Assembly: GCF_022347545.1 (NCBI RefSeq)
Contig: NZ_JAKREW010000013.1
Span: forward strand, 62,001 to 126,000
DNA from: Terribium retamae
GTDB taxonomy: Bacteria; Pseudomonadota; Alphaproteobacteria; Rhizobiales; Rhizobiaceae
Reading direction: 5' to 3'
DNA length: 64,000 nucleotides
A model generated the notes under the pieces. The model had not been told where the DNA came from, made no database searches, and saw only the letters and a program-made list of their open reading frames with translations. Positions 8,344 through 16,158 of this stretch are shown here, piece by piece (the first letter of the stretch is position 1; every line of letters starts with the position of its first letter). The translations under genes and the position numbers were made by a program.

Positions 8344-9270
8344 TCATCCTTTCATCAGGCGGCCGACATGCGCTGCGACCGAAAATGCCAATCCGTGCAG
8401 GTCGTAGCCGCCTTCCAGCACGCTGACCAGCCTGTTTGAACTATGACGGCGCGCGCGATCCATCAACTGCCCGGTCGCCCAGTCGAAATCGTCCTCGACA
8501 AGATTGATCTCAGCCAACGGATCGCGATGGTGCGCATCAAAGCCGGCAGAGATGATGATGAGGTCCGGCGCAAAGGAATCAATCGCCGGCAGAACGCGCG
8601 TGTTGAAGGCTTCGCGGAAGATATCGCTGCCTGTCGCCGGTGCCAGTGGCGCGTTGACAATGTTGCCGGCGCCAGTTTCGTTCTTCGCGCCCGTACCCGG
8701 GTAGAGCGGCATCTGGTGTGTCGAGCAATAGAGCACCGACGGATCATCCCAGAAGATGTCCTGCGTGCCATTGCCGTGGTGCACGTCCCAGTCAACGATC
8801 GCGACACGCTCGGCACCGTGTTTCTCCTGCGCATAGCGGGCGGCGATCGCTGCGGTGTTGAACAGGCAGAAACCCATTGCCGTGGTTTTCTCGGCATGGT
8901 GACCCGGCGGGCGCGCGGCCACGAAAACGTTGTCGGCATGGCCGGCGAAGACGTCATCCACAGCAGCATTGGCGGCACCGATGGCGGTCAGCGCCGCCTG
9001 CCAGCTTTTCGGGCTCGCCACCGTATCGGAATCGATGACGGCAATGCCGTCTCGCGGGATCGCCCTGCGCACGCGCTCGACGAAATCCCTCGGATGACAG
9101 TAGAGAACGGTCTCTTCGTCGCCTATCGGCGCCTCGTGTCGATCGAGGGCGGCAAAGGCCTCGTCATCCAAAACGCGCTCGATCGCCCGCAGCCTGTCCG
9201 GCCGCTCCGGATGGGCGGCGGGCGTGATGTGTTCCAGGAAAATCGGATGCGTGTAGAGACGGGTCGTCAT
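8344..9270 (-). CDS. histone-deacetylase-superfamily hydrolase (AcuC/acetylpolyamine amidohydrolase-like)
   Basis: Encodes 308 aa of the arginase/deacetylase fold. Motifs in order are RPPGHHAEKTTAMGFC (tandem His), DWDVHHGNGTQDIF (zinc Asp and His), STHQMPLYPGTG, and ISAGFDAHHRDPL with the second zinc Asp. All catalytic positions look intact, so deacetylase activity on acetyl-lysine or an acetylated small molecule is likely; the substrate is unknown. xseB follows after 3 bp. A second, unrelated deacylase (sirtuin) is encoded at 580-1287. Confidence 0.93.
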   Translation of the reverse strand: MTTRLYTHPIFLEHITPAAHPERPDRLRAIERVLDDEAFAALDRHEAPIGDEETVLYCHPRDFVERVRRAIPRDGIAVIDSDTVASPKSWQAALTAIGAANAAVDDVFAGHADNVFVAARPPGHHAEKTTAMGFCLFNTAAIAARYAQEKHGAERVAIVDWDVHHGNGTQDIFWDDPSVLYCSTHQMPLYPGTGAKNETGAGNIVNAPLAPATGSDIFREAFNTRVLPAIDSFAPDLIIISAGFDAHHRDPLAEINLVEDDFDWATGQLMDRARRHSSNRLVSVLEGGYDLHGLAFSVAAHVGRLMKG

Positions 9271-9396
9271 GGCGACACCTTATCAGCAATCGGGATGTTG
9301 GCCACGCGACAGGAGCAGCCTTTTGGGGAAAAGGCGTCATTCGACGTCGAGATCAGGGCTGCGTCTACTCCCGAACTGGGCTATGTTTACCGCACT

Positions 9397-9555
9397 GTCA
9401 GGTGCCTGTCGCGAGGCGGGAGAATCGGGAACACGGTGAAAATCCGTGGCGTGCCCAACGCTGTAAGGGGGACCGCTCGGCAAGAGCCACTATCCAAACG
9501 GATGGGAAGGCGCCGGCAAGCGGGACGAACCCAAGCCAGAAGACCGGCCGGGCAG
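9397..9555 (+). promoter_or_regulatory. cobalamin riboswitch upstream of bluB
   Basis: The region has the class features in order: TCAGGTGCCTGTCG, GGGAATCGGGAA-like stem, GGTGAAAATCCGTGGCG, CGCTGTAAGGGG, GCCACT followed by GGGAAGGCGCC, and the B12 box AGCCAGAAGACCGGCC at 9534-9549. Adenosylcobalamin binding normally lowers expression of the downstream gene, which is bluB, a B12-ligand biosynthesis gene. The exact 5' boundary of the aptamer is approximate. The rest of the 340-bp gap (9271-9396) shows no other recognisable feature. Confidence 0.93.
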
Positions 9556-9560
9556 GAATG

Positions 9561-9586
9561 GTCATCCGCATGGACGGGCGGATGAC
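9561..9586 (+). promoter_or_regulatory. hairpin after the B12 box, candidate expression platform
   Basis: A perfect 9-bp stem GTCATCCGC / GCGGATGAC with an 8-nt loop begins 11 nt after the B12 box and ends 24 nt before the bluB ATG. It lacks a following U-run, so a simple intrinsic terminator is unlikely. Control by occlusion, Rho or an alternative pairing is inferred. Confidence 0.5.
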
Positions 9587-9610
9587 GCTATCGATCGCAA
9601 GGGAAACGCG

Positions 9611-10333
9611 ATGGACGCCGTCCGCAACCATATCTGCCATGCCTTCGGGGATCTCGAACGCGAAGCCGTCTATGACGCCATCTTCTCGCGCCGCGACGTG
9701 CGCAGCCATTTCCGTTCCGACCCGATAGACGACGTCGTGCTTGCCCGCCTGCTCGCGGCCGCGCATCACGCGCCATCCGTGGGTTTCATGCAACCCTGGG
9801 ACTTCATCGTCATCCGTGACCAGAAACGGCGCGAGGCGGTTCGCGACCTTTTCCTGGCCGCGCGAGCACAGGAACTGCCGCATATCGCAGAGGAACGACA
9901 GGCGCTCTACCGCAAGCTCAAGCTGGAGGGCATCTGCGAAAGTGCGCTCAACTTGTGCATCACCTGCGACCGCCAGCGCAGCGAGAACTCGCCACTCGGC
10001 CGGTGGCACAACCCGCAGATGGATCTCTTCAGCACAGTGTGCGCGGTGCAGAATTTCTGGCTGGCCGCGCGGGCCGAAGGGATCGGAGTCGGCTGGGTCA
10101 GTATCCTCGACGCAGGCTCACTCAAGGATTTGCTCGGCATTCCGGATCACGTCGTGCCGGTCGCCTATCTCTGCGTCGGCCATGTCCGTGAATTCGCCGT
10201 CCAGCCTGATCTGGAGCGCAATGGATGGGCTTCACGCCTGCCACTTCGCGACCTTGTCATGAGCGAGAGATATGCCGGTACCGGCGAAGACGCCCTGAAA
10301 GCGGCGGCCAGCGCTATCACGGGCAAAAAATGA
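9611..10333 (+). CDS. bluB: 5,6-dimethylbenzimidazole synthase BluB
   Basis: Encodes 240 aa of the flavin-destructase/nitroreductase-like family. BluB fragments reduced FMN with oxygen to make 5,6-dimethylbenzimidazole, the lower ligand of cobalamin. The N-terminal SRRDVRSHF and APSVGFMQPWDFIVI segments form the flavin pocket, and NPQMDLFSTVCAVQNFWLAAR with GVGWVSILD is typical of BluB. The ATG has AAGGGA upstream. A cobalamin riboswitch sits directly in front, which strongly supports the call. It converges on the tetR gene with a 2-bp gap. Confidence 0.95.
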   Translation: MDAVRNHICHAFGDLEREAVYDAIFSRRDVRSHFRSDPIDDVVLARLLAAAHHAPSVGFMQPWDFIVIRDQKRREAVRDLFLAARAQELPHIAEERQALYRKLKLEGICESALNLCITCDRQRSENSPLGRWHNPQMDLFSTVCAVQNFWLAARAEGIGVGWVSILDAGSLKDLLGIPDHVVPVAYLCVGHVREFAVQPDLERNGWASRLPLRDLVMSERYAGTGEDALKAAASAITGKK

Positions 10334-10335
10334 GG

Positions 10336-10947
10336 TCAGGCGTCTGCCTTCCCGTCGACCAGCAGGCCTTCCATGAGCGCTCGAAATGCTTTGACCGCCT
10401 TTATCGACGTTGCAGCGGGATCGTCGGAATTGGCGACCCACTGCGCCGCATAGAGCGAAGCACCGCTGATCAGCCGCGCCATTGCGTCTGGGTCCATGTC
10501 GCGGACAACCCCCTCCTCCTTCAGGGCGGCAAGGTTCCTCGTTAGGGACGAGATACAGTTATTGGCATTGGGCCATAGCGCAGGATCACCGAGTACGGCC
10601 GGACCGTCGCGCAGGACGATGCGCTGAATTTCCGGGTCCAAAGCCATTTCGACATAGCCGATGTTTTCGTCGAGGAAACCCTGCCAGCGCGTCTTGGCCC
10701 TGGAGGAGATTTTGTTGAGGCGCTCACACATTTCGGTGTCGATCTGGGCGACCACAGCTTCGAACAGCCCCTTCTTGTCACCGAAATGATGATAGAGTGC
10801 GCCGCGCGTCAGCCCCGCCTCGGCTGTGAAATCATCCATCGACGCATTCGCATAACCGACCGTCGCGAAAGCGCGGCGCGCAGCTGCAATCAGCTTTGCC
10901 CGCGTCTCGGCGATCATTTCGCTGCGAGGTTTGTGCGCTGTCCTCAT
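10336..10947 (-). CDS. TetR/AcrR family transcriptional regulator
   Basis: Encodes 203 aa from the ATG at 10947 (AAGGGAAAG upstream); a GTG 30 bp earlier would add ten residues. The N-terminal helix-turn-helix reads LIAAARRAFATVGYANASMDDF then LTRGALYHHFGDKKGLFEAVV, a standard TetR signature. The C-terminal ligand domain shows no recognisable specificity. It is divergent from two MFS transporter genes, and the 155-bp gap carries four copies of ATACG-NNN-CGTAT. It most likely represses both itself and the transporters, and an exported compound is the plausible inducer. Confidence 0.93.
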   Translation of the reverse strand: MRTAHKPRSEMIAETRAKLIAAARRAFATVGYANASMDDFTAEAGLTRGALYHHFGDKKGLFEAVVAQIDTEMCERLNKISSRAKTRWQGFLDENIGYVEMALDPEIQRIVLRDGPAVLGDPALWPNANNCISSLTRNLAALKEEGVVRDMDPDAMARLISGASLYAAQWVANSDDPAATSIKAVKAFRALMEGLLVDGKADA

Positions 10948-10977
10948 TGGTTCTTTCCCTTGCCGCTTCGCTTTCAC

Positions 10978-11065
10978 ATACGCCGCGTATATTTTTTACA
11001 TACGCAGCGTATATTAATTGACATACGATCCGTATGCAATTATCTCATTCGCATACGCCACGTAT
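10978..11065. promoter_or_regulatory. four TetR-type palindromic operators
   Basis: Four copies of ATACG-NNN-CGTAT lie at 10978-10990, 11000-11012, 11023-11035 and 11053-11065, with start-to-start spacings of 22, 23 and 30 bp (about two, two and three helical turns). Centres are CCG, CAG, ATC and CCA. They fill the divergent region between tetR and the first MFS gene. Binding by the adjacent TetR protein is inferred. Confidence 0.85.
11018..11046 (+). promoter_or_regulatory. candidate promoter for the MFS genes
   Basis: TTGACA at 11018-11023, a 17-bp spacer and TATCTC at 11041-11046 form a plausible sigma-70 type promoter. The third operator overlaps the last base of the -35 box and lies in the spacer; the fourth lies just downstream. 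This geometry would let the repressor block transcription. Confidence 0.5.
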
Positions 11066-11102
11066 GTAAGTGGCGCACCCTCAAGTTTCCAGGAGTGCTC
11101 CC

Positions 11103-12323
11103 ATGCGCAATCCTTACGGTGAAATCTTCAGAGTCCCAGGGGCCAAGGGTTTTGCTGCCGCGGCCTTCTTTGCCCGGCTGCCCATCGCTATGGCCCCCAT
11201 TGGTATTGTCGCGATGCTCTCGCAGGCCCGCGGCGAATATTGGCTGGCCGGCGCAGTATCGGCCACCTTCGCCTTGACCAACGCTTTTGCTGCCCCCCAG
11301 ATCTCACGGTGGATCGACCGGTTCGGCCAGACGGCCGTAGCAACCCCCACCACAATCATGTCCGTCATCGCCTTCCTCACCCTGCTCGCAGCCACCCACT
11401 ATGACTGGCCGAGCTGGTCACTGTTCGTCTCTGCTTTCCTGGCGGCCGCGATGCCCTCCGTACCGGCCATGGTTCGGGCGCGCTGGACAGAAAAATTCCG
11501 CGATCGCCCAGAGCTCAACACCGCATTCGCCTTTGAATCGGTTGCCGACGAACTGGTCTATATCGCCGGGGCTTCGCTTTCGGTGGGTCTCAGCGTGGCC
11601 CTCTTCCCGGAAGCCGGCATGCTGGCCAGCACAATTCTGCTCGCTTTCGGCATGGCTGCTTTCATCCTGCAGCGATCCAGCGAACCCAAGGTCCGGCAGC
11701 CGGAACATGGCAGCAGCGGTTCTGCGATCATGCTGCGCCCCGTCCAGATCATCACTCTGGCGCTCATCTTCGTGGGCTCGATCTTCGCCACTGCCGAGGT
11801 AAGCTCGGTTGCCATAACCAAGGAGCTCGGCCAGCCTACCGCAGCCAGCCTGGTCATCGGCGTCTATGCCGCGGGTTCCTTCATCGTCGGCCTCATTGTC
11901 GGCGCGCTGAACCTGCAGGCTCCGAAACAGCGCCTGCTCGCTCTTTCAATCGCCGTGGTTGCATTGACAACCTTGCCGCTGCTCGTCGCCAACACCGTGC
12001 CTCTGCTGGCGCTCGCAGTCTTCGTCAGCGGCGTGGCGATCTCGCCCACCTTCATCATGGCCTTCGGTCTGATCGAACGCAGGGTGCCCGAAGCCATGCT
12101 GACCGAAGGAATCACCTGGGTGATGACCGGCATCGGCATCGGCATGGCCCTGGGCGCCTTCGTCGCAGGCTGGGTGGTCGACAATTACGGTGCACAGAAC
12201 GGTTTCTGGGTCTCCGTAGCGGCCGGAACGATCGCCTTCGTGATCGTGCTTTTCGGCCAAAAGACGCTCGCCGGAGAAACGGAAAGCGAAATATCGCAAG
12301 CTGCTCCACAAGCGGCCGAGTAA
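11103..12323 (+). CDS. MFS transporter, first of a tandem paralogous pair
   Basis: Encodes 406 aa with about twelve predicted membrane helices. The start at 11103 was chosen because AGGAG lies 7 nt upstream and because the paralogue at 12431 begins with the same MRNPY. The N-terminal half contains GEYWLAGAVSATFAL and RWIDRFGQ (loop 2-3 type basic motif). The substrate is unknown; a TetR-controlled MFS carrier is usually an efflux pump for a toxic or signalling compound. The N-terminal 100 residues match the next gene at roughly every second position by eye, showing a tandem duplication. Confidence 0.9.
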   Translation: MRNPYGEIFRVPGAKGFAAAAFFARLPIAMAPIGIVAMLSQARGEYWLAGAVSATFALTNAFAAPQISRWIDRFGQTAVATPTTIMSVIAFLTLLAATHYDWPSWSLFVSAFLAAAMPSVPAMVRARWTEKFRDRPELNTAFAFESVADELVYIAGASLSVGLSVALFPEAGMLASTILLAFGMAAFILQRSSEPKVRQPEHGSSGSAIMLRPVQIITLALIFVGSIFATAEVSSVAITKELGQPTAASLVIGVYAAGSFIVGLIVGALNLQAPKQRLLALSIAVVALTTLPLLVANTVPLLALAVFVSGVAISPTFIMAFGLIERRVPEAMLTEGITWVMTGIGIGMALGAFVAGWVVDNYGAQNGFWVSVAAGTIAFVIVLFGQKTLAGETESEISQAAPQAAE

Positions 12324-12363
12324 AGTCCGCCGAACTTAGGAACAGGCCCCATACAGGACCAAC

Positions 12364-12385
12364 GAGCCGCCTTTCCAGGCGGCTC
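12364..12385. other. hairpin between the two MFS genes
   Basis: A perfect 8-bp stem GAGCCGCC / GGCGGCTC with a 6-nt loop lies in the 107-bp gap. It is followed by GACCGTCTTT rather than a T-run, so it may act as a partial terminator or as an mRNA-stabilising structure that sets different levels of the two transporters. Confidence 0.5.
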
Positions 12386-12430
12386 GACCGTCTTTGAAAT
12401 CTCAACTATCTCCGACCCTCGGGGACTTTG

Positions 12431-13639
12431 ATGCGCAATCCGTACAGTGAAATTTTCCAGGCGCCCGGCGCCAAGGCATTTTCTGCGGCCGGCTTCGTTG
12501 CCCGCTTGCCGCTTTCCATGATCACGCTCGGCATCGTGACGATGCTGTCCGAGACGCATGGCGAATACTGGCTAGCCGGCGCGGTCTCGGCCACCTTCGC
12601 CCTGGCAAGCGGCCTGATTGCCCCGCAGGTGTCACGCCTCGTCGACCGGCATGGTCAACGCCGCGTGCTCGTTCCAGCAACGCTGATCTCCGTGTCGGCC
12701 CTCATCAGCCTGATGGTGGCTACGCATTTGAAAGCACCTGACTGGACGCTGTTCCTCTTTGCAGTCCTCAGCGGCGCCATGCCAAGCTTCAGTTCCTTCG
12801 TGCGGGCGCGCTGGACTGAGCTCTATCGCGGCAGTTCGAAGCTGCATACCGCGTTCGCCTTCGAATCCGTGGTCGACGAAGCCGTCTTCATGGTTGGCCC
12901 GATCCTCGCGGTGGGGCTTAGCGTCACCGTCTTCCCGGAAGCCGGACCGCTGACCGCCACGATCTTCCTCACCATCGGCAGCCTGCTGTTTGCGGCGCAG
13001 AGATCAACCGAGCCGCCGATCCATGCACAAGAGCGCAGCGGAGGCCGCTCCGTCATTCGTCTTGGCTCGCTGCAGATCATTGTCCTGACCCTGGCATCCA
13101 TCGGCGCGATCTTCGGCACCGCGGAAGTTGCTGCCGTCGCTTTTGCGGAAGCTCAGGGCAACAAGGCTGCCGCCAGCTTCGCCCTGTCGGCCTATGCGTC
13201 GGGCTCGCTCATCGCCGGGCTTGCCTTCGGTGTGCTGAAATTAAACATGCCCCTCGCCCGGCAGTTGCTCATCATGATCGCGCTGGCGGCACTGACCACG
13301 TTGCCGCTGCTGATCGTAAGCAATATCCCGATGCTTTGCCTTGTGCTGTTCGTGGCCGGGGTTGCCGTCTCGCCAACCATCATCACCGCGATGGCCCTCG
13401 TCGAAAAGCTGGTTCCCTCCTCCAAGCTCACCGAAGGCATGACCTGGGCGATCACCAGCATCGGCATAGGGCTGGCTGCGGGCTCGTCAGCCGCAGGCTG
13501 GGTGATCGACACTTATGGGCCGACCAGCGGTTTCCTGGTTTCGATCACCGCCGGTGTGGTCGCCTTCATCGTCGCGCTTGGCGGCCAAGGCAGTCTGCAA
13601 CGGTCGGTGCTCGGTGCAACTGCATCGGCTACGGCTTAA
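12431..13639 (+). CDS. MFS transporter, second of a tandem paralogous pair
   Basis: Encodes 402 aa and about twelve predicted membrane helices. The N-terminus (MRNPYSEIFQAPGAKAF) and the GEYWLAGAVSATFAL segment repeat those of the upstream gene nearly unchanged, while the middle differs more. The ATG at 12431 is used; the Shine-Dalgarno (CGGGGAC) is weak, unlike the first gene. The 107-bp gap holds a hairpin and no obvious operator, so transcription probably comes from the upstream TetR-controlled promoter. The substrate is unknown. It ends before a strong terminator. Confidence 0.9.
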   Translation: MRNPYSEIFQAPGAKAFSAAGFVARLPLSMITLGIVTMLSETHGEYWLAGAVSATFALASGLIAPQVSRLVDRHGQRRVLVPATLISVSALISLMVATHLKAPDWTLFLFAVLSGAMPSFSSFVRARWTELYRGSSKLHTAFAFESVVDEAVFMVGPILAVGLSVTVFPEAGPLTATIFLTIGSLLFAAQRSTEPPIHAQERSGGRSVIRLGSLQIIVLTLASIGAIFGTAEVAAVAFAEAQGNKAAASFALSAYASGSLIAGLAFGVLKLNMPLARQLLIMIALAALTTLPLLIVSNIPMLCLVLFVAGVAVSPTIITAMALVEKLVPSSKLTEGMTWAITSIGIGLAAGSSAAGWVIDTYGPTSGFLVSITAGVVAFIVALGGQGSLQRSVLGATASATA

Positions 13640-13659
13640 ACAACTTAGCACGAACTAAT

Positions 13660-13679
13660 AAGGCGCCGTGCGGCGCCTT
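13660..13679. terminator. intrinsic terminator after the MFS pair
   Basis: AAGGCGCC and GGCGCCTT form an 8-bp GC-rich stem with a 4-nt loop (GTGC), followed on the + strand by GTTTGTTT. It ends the rightward MFS transcript. It lies 12 bp before the ribB stop on the other strand and could act in both directions. Confidence 0.8.
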
Positions 13680-13691
13680 GTTTGTTTCCAG

Positions 13692-14795
13692 TCATAGAAT
13701 TTCCGTCTTGGCGATGCGGATGCCGAAGCCTTCCAGGCCGACATAGTGCCGTTCGCGCGAAGCGATCAGGTTGATCGATGAAATGCCGAGATCCTTGAGA
13801 ATCTGTGCGCCGAGACCGATCTCGCGCCACTCGTTTTCGCGCCGGCGCGCCTCCTCGTGATCCTCGCGGTCGCCACCGGCCTGCCGGTTGCGGCCACCGT
13901 GGCTACCGACGCCGGTGGACCCTTCGCGCAGATAGACGATGACGCCGCGCTTGCGCTCGCCGAGCGTCTTCATGATGTCATCGAGAACGGTATGCGTGCC
14001 GAAAACATCAGTTGTGACGTCCTCCAGATGCAGGCGCACCGGCACTTCCTCACCGTCGCGGATATCGCCGTAGACGATTGCAAGGTGGTGCATTGCTTCC
14101 CAGGGCAGCGAATAGGCAATCGCTGTCGCCTTGCCACCGGGCGTGTCGATGTCGGAGCAGGCTACACGCTCGACCAACGTTTCCTTGCGTTGGCGATAAG
14201 CGATGAGATCGGCCACGGAGACCTGCTTCAGCCCATGCTCCTCGGCAAAAGCTGCTACTTCGGGCCCGCGCTTGACGGTGCCATCGTCGTTGACCAATTC
14301 GGAAATGACCCCGACCGGCGGCAGTCCGGCCAGCTTGCAGAGATCGACCGCGGCCTCGGTATGGCCGGACCGCATCAACACACCGCCCTCACGCGCAATC
14401 AGCGGGAAGATGTGGCCGGGACGCACGAAATCGCTGCCCGCAACATTGCCGTTTGCAAGGTTGCGAACGGTCAAGGTACGGTCCTCGGCGGAAATACCGG
14501 TCGTGGTTCCGTGCTTGAAGTCGACGCTGACGGTGAAGGCCGTGGTGTGAGCTGAATCGTTGTCGGCCACCATCGGCGCCAGGTTCAACCGCTTCGCCTC
14601 TTCGCGTGGCATCGGCGTGCAGACGATGCCGGACGTGTGGCGGACGATGAAAGCCATTTTCTCCGGCGTGCAATGCACGGCCGCGACGATCAGGTCGCCC
14701 TCATTCTCGCGCCCGTCATCATCCATGACGACCACGATCTCCCCGCGCTCGAAGGCGCGCAAGGCTTCGACAATTTTCTTCTGATCGTAAGGCAT
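13692..14795 (-). CDS. ribB: 3,4-dihydroxy-2-butanone-4-phosphate synthase with degenerate GTP cyclohydrolase II domain
   Basis: Encodes 367 aa. The N-terminal RibB domain (1-200) is intact: MDDDGRENEGDLI, RHTSGIVCTPM, and FVRPGHIFPLIAREGGVLMRSGHTEAAVDL. It converts ribulose 5-phosphate to the four-carbon riboflavin precursor. The C-terminal RibA-like domain (about 210-360) keeps DVFGTH but has lost the zinc cysteines (family: ECLTGDVFGS followed by CDC; here LEDVTTDVFGTHTVLDD). It is therefore unlikely to hydrolyse GTP. This hybrid is known from Proteobacteria as RibBX. An insert rich in Arg/Glu/Gly lies near residues 295-325. It lies downstream of aroC on the same strand across an 85-bp gap with a large inverted repeat. 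Confidence 0.93.
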   Translation of the reverse strand: MPYDQKKIVEALRAFERGEIVVVMDDDGRENEGDLIVAAVHCTPEKMAFIVRHTSGIVCTPMPREEAKRLNLAPMVADNDSAHTTAFTVSVDFKHGTTTGISAEDRTLTVRNLANGNVAGSDFVRPGHIFPLIAREGGVLMRSGHTEAAVDLCKLAGLPPVGVISELVNDDGTVKRGPEVAAFAEEHGLKQVSVADLIAYRQRKETLVERVACSDIDTPGGKATAIAYSLPWEAMHHLAIVYGDIRDGEEVPVRLHLEDVTTDVFGTHTVLDDIMKTLGERKRGVIVYLREGSTGVGSHGGRNRQAGGDREDHEEARRRENEWREIGLGAQILKDLGISSINLIASRERHYVGLEGFGIRIAKTEIL

Positions 14796-14817
14796 AGGGC
14801 TCTTTCGGTAGCGAATA

Positions 14818-14880
14818 GTAAATGGCGAGTAGTGAGTAGTGTTTTTTCGCTCTATTCGCTACTCACTACTCGCTATTCAC
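14818..14880. repeat. large imperfect inverted repeat between aroC and ribB
   Basis: A perfect 15-bp stem, GCGAGTAGTGAGTAG at 14825-14839 against its complement at 14859-14873, extends outward to about 22 bp with few mismatches. The loop is T-rich. The arms are built of near-repeats of the units GCGAATAGT, GCGAGTAGT and GAGTAGT. Similar TATTCGCTA-type intergenic runs are remembered from Mesorhizobium genomes. It nearly fills the aroC-ribB gap. Confidence 0.75.
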
Positions 14881-15978
14881 TCACCTTCCAGTCTGTCCTC
14901 GATGGCGCAGGTAATGGTCGGCAATGGCGCAGGCGACCATGGCTTCGCCGATCGGCACGGCGCGGATACCGACACAGGGGTCGTGGCGCCCCTTGGTGAC
15001 GACATCGACGTCCTTGCCGTCCTGGTCGATAGACTTGCGCGGATTGAGGATCGATGAGGTCGGCTTGACGGCGAAACGCGCGACGATCGGCTGACCGGTC
15101 GAAATGCCGCCCAGAATGCCGCCAGCATTGTTGGAAAGGAACACCGGCTTGCCGTCATTGCCCATGCGCATCTCGTCGGCGTTCTGCTCGCCTGTGATCC
15201 TGGCGGCTTCGAAGCCGTTGCCGATCTCGACGCCCTTGACGGCGTTGATCGACATGAGGTTCGAAGCAATGTCCTGATCGAGCTTGGCGTAGATCGGCGC
15301 GCCGAGCCCTGCCGGCACACCATCGGCAACAATCTCGATCACGGCGCCTACGGACGAACCCGCCTTGCGGATGCCGTCGAGATAGGTCGCGAACACGGAT
15401 ACCGATTGCGGGTCTGGCGTGAAGAACGGGTTCTCGGCGTCACCGATGAAATTCCAGTTCCAATTGGCGCGATCGATTTCCTTCTCACCCATGGCGATCA
15501 ACGCGCCACGCACTACGAGACCCGGAACGACCTTGCGGGCAAGTGCACCAGCGGCGACGCGTGCCGCTGTCTCACGCGCCGAAGAACGGCCGCCACCACG
15601 ATGGTCGCGGATGCCGTATTTGACTTCATAGGCATAGTCGGCGTGACCCGGCCGATACTGGCGGGCAATCTCGCCATAATCTTTCGAGCGCTGGTCGACA
15701 TTCTCGATCAGCATCGACACCGGCGTACCGGTGGTGATCAGGGTTACACCATCCTCGTCCATGACAAAGCCGGAGAGTATCTTGACCTCATCCGGTTCAC
15801 GGCGCTGCGTGACGAAGCGCGACTGGCCTGGCCTGCGACGGTCGAGCTCCGCCTGGATGTCCTCGCGGGTGAAGCGGATACCAGGCGGGCAGCCATCAAC
15901 GACACAGCCCAAGGCGGCACCGTGGCTTTCGCCCCAGGTGGTTACCCGGAAAAGATGGCCGAAGGTGTTATGCGACAT
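14881..15978 (-). CDS. aroC: chorismate synthase
   Basis: Encodes 365 aa, the usual AroC length. It makes chorismate from 5-enolpyruvylshikimate 3-phosphate using reduced FMN, the last common step to aromatic amino acids and folate. The three family signatures are visible: [18 protein letters not shown] at the N-terminus, the RYRPGHADY / [18 protein letters not shown] block, and [14 protein letters not shown] near the end. The start is the ATG at 15978. It is on the same strand as ribB, in the fabI-aroC-ribB neighbourhood remembered from rhizobia. Confidence 0.96.
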   Translation of the reverse strand: MSHNTFGHLFRVTTWGESHGAALGCVVDGCPPGIRFTREDIQAELDRRRPGQSRFVTQRREPDEVKILSGFVMDEDGVTLITTGTPVSMLIENVDQRSKDYGEIARQYRPGHADYAYEVKYGIRDHRGGGRSSARETAARVAAGALARKVVPGLVVRGALIAMGEKEIDRANWNWNFIGDAENPFFTPDPQSVSVFATYLDGIRKAGSSVGAVIEIVADGVPAGLGAPIYAKLDQDIASNLMSINAVKGVEIGNGFEAARITGEQNADEMRMGNDGKPVFLSNNAGGILGGISTGQPIVARFAVKPTSSILNPRKSIDQDGKDVDVVTKGRHDPCVGIRAVPIGEAMVACAIADHYLRHRGQTGR

Positions 15979-16099
15979 CGGTAGCTGCCCTCGCGCGGGC
16001 CAAACCCGGCATGGCCAGCCTTCTATTAGCGTTTTTCTCGGTGGTCAAACGGCTGGCGCAGGCTCGATCTGTACAACTTTTCAGAAATGTGCCGCCGAC

Positions 16100-16138
16100 T
16101 GGACACAAATACATAACTAGTTATATAATGAGTTATGT
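16100..16138 (+). promoter_or_regulatory. promoter with overlapping palindromic operator for marR
   Basis: TGGACA at 16100-16105 and TATAAT at 16124-16129 are spaced by 18 bp. An inverted repeat, ACATAACT (16111-16118) and AGTTATGT (16131-16138), straddles the -10 box, and a shorter perfect palindrome ATAACTAGTTAT sits at 16113-16124. This is the arrangement of an autorepressed MarR gene; binding is inferred. Confidence 0.75.
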
Positions 16139-16158
16139 AAAAGAACTGGAACCATGCG

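Noticed and set aside
8443..9585. Plus-strand frame of 380 codons spanning the deacetylase gene and the riboswitch
   Set aside because: Antisense to a complete deacetylase-fold gene; it also runs through the cobalamin riboswitch.
9561..9586. Intrinsic terminator reading of the hairpin after the B12 box
   Set aside because: No U-run follows; kept only as a possible expression platform.
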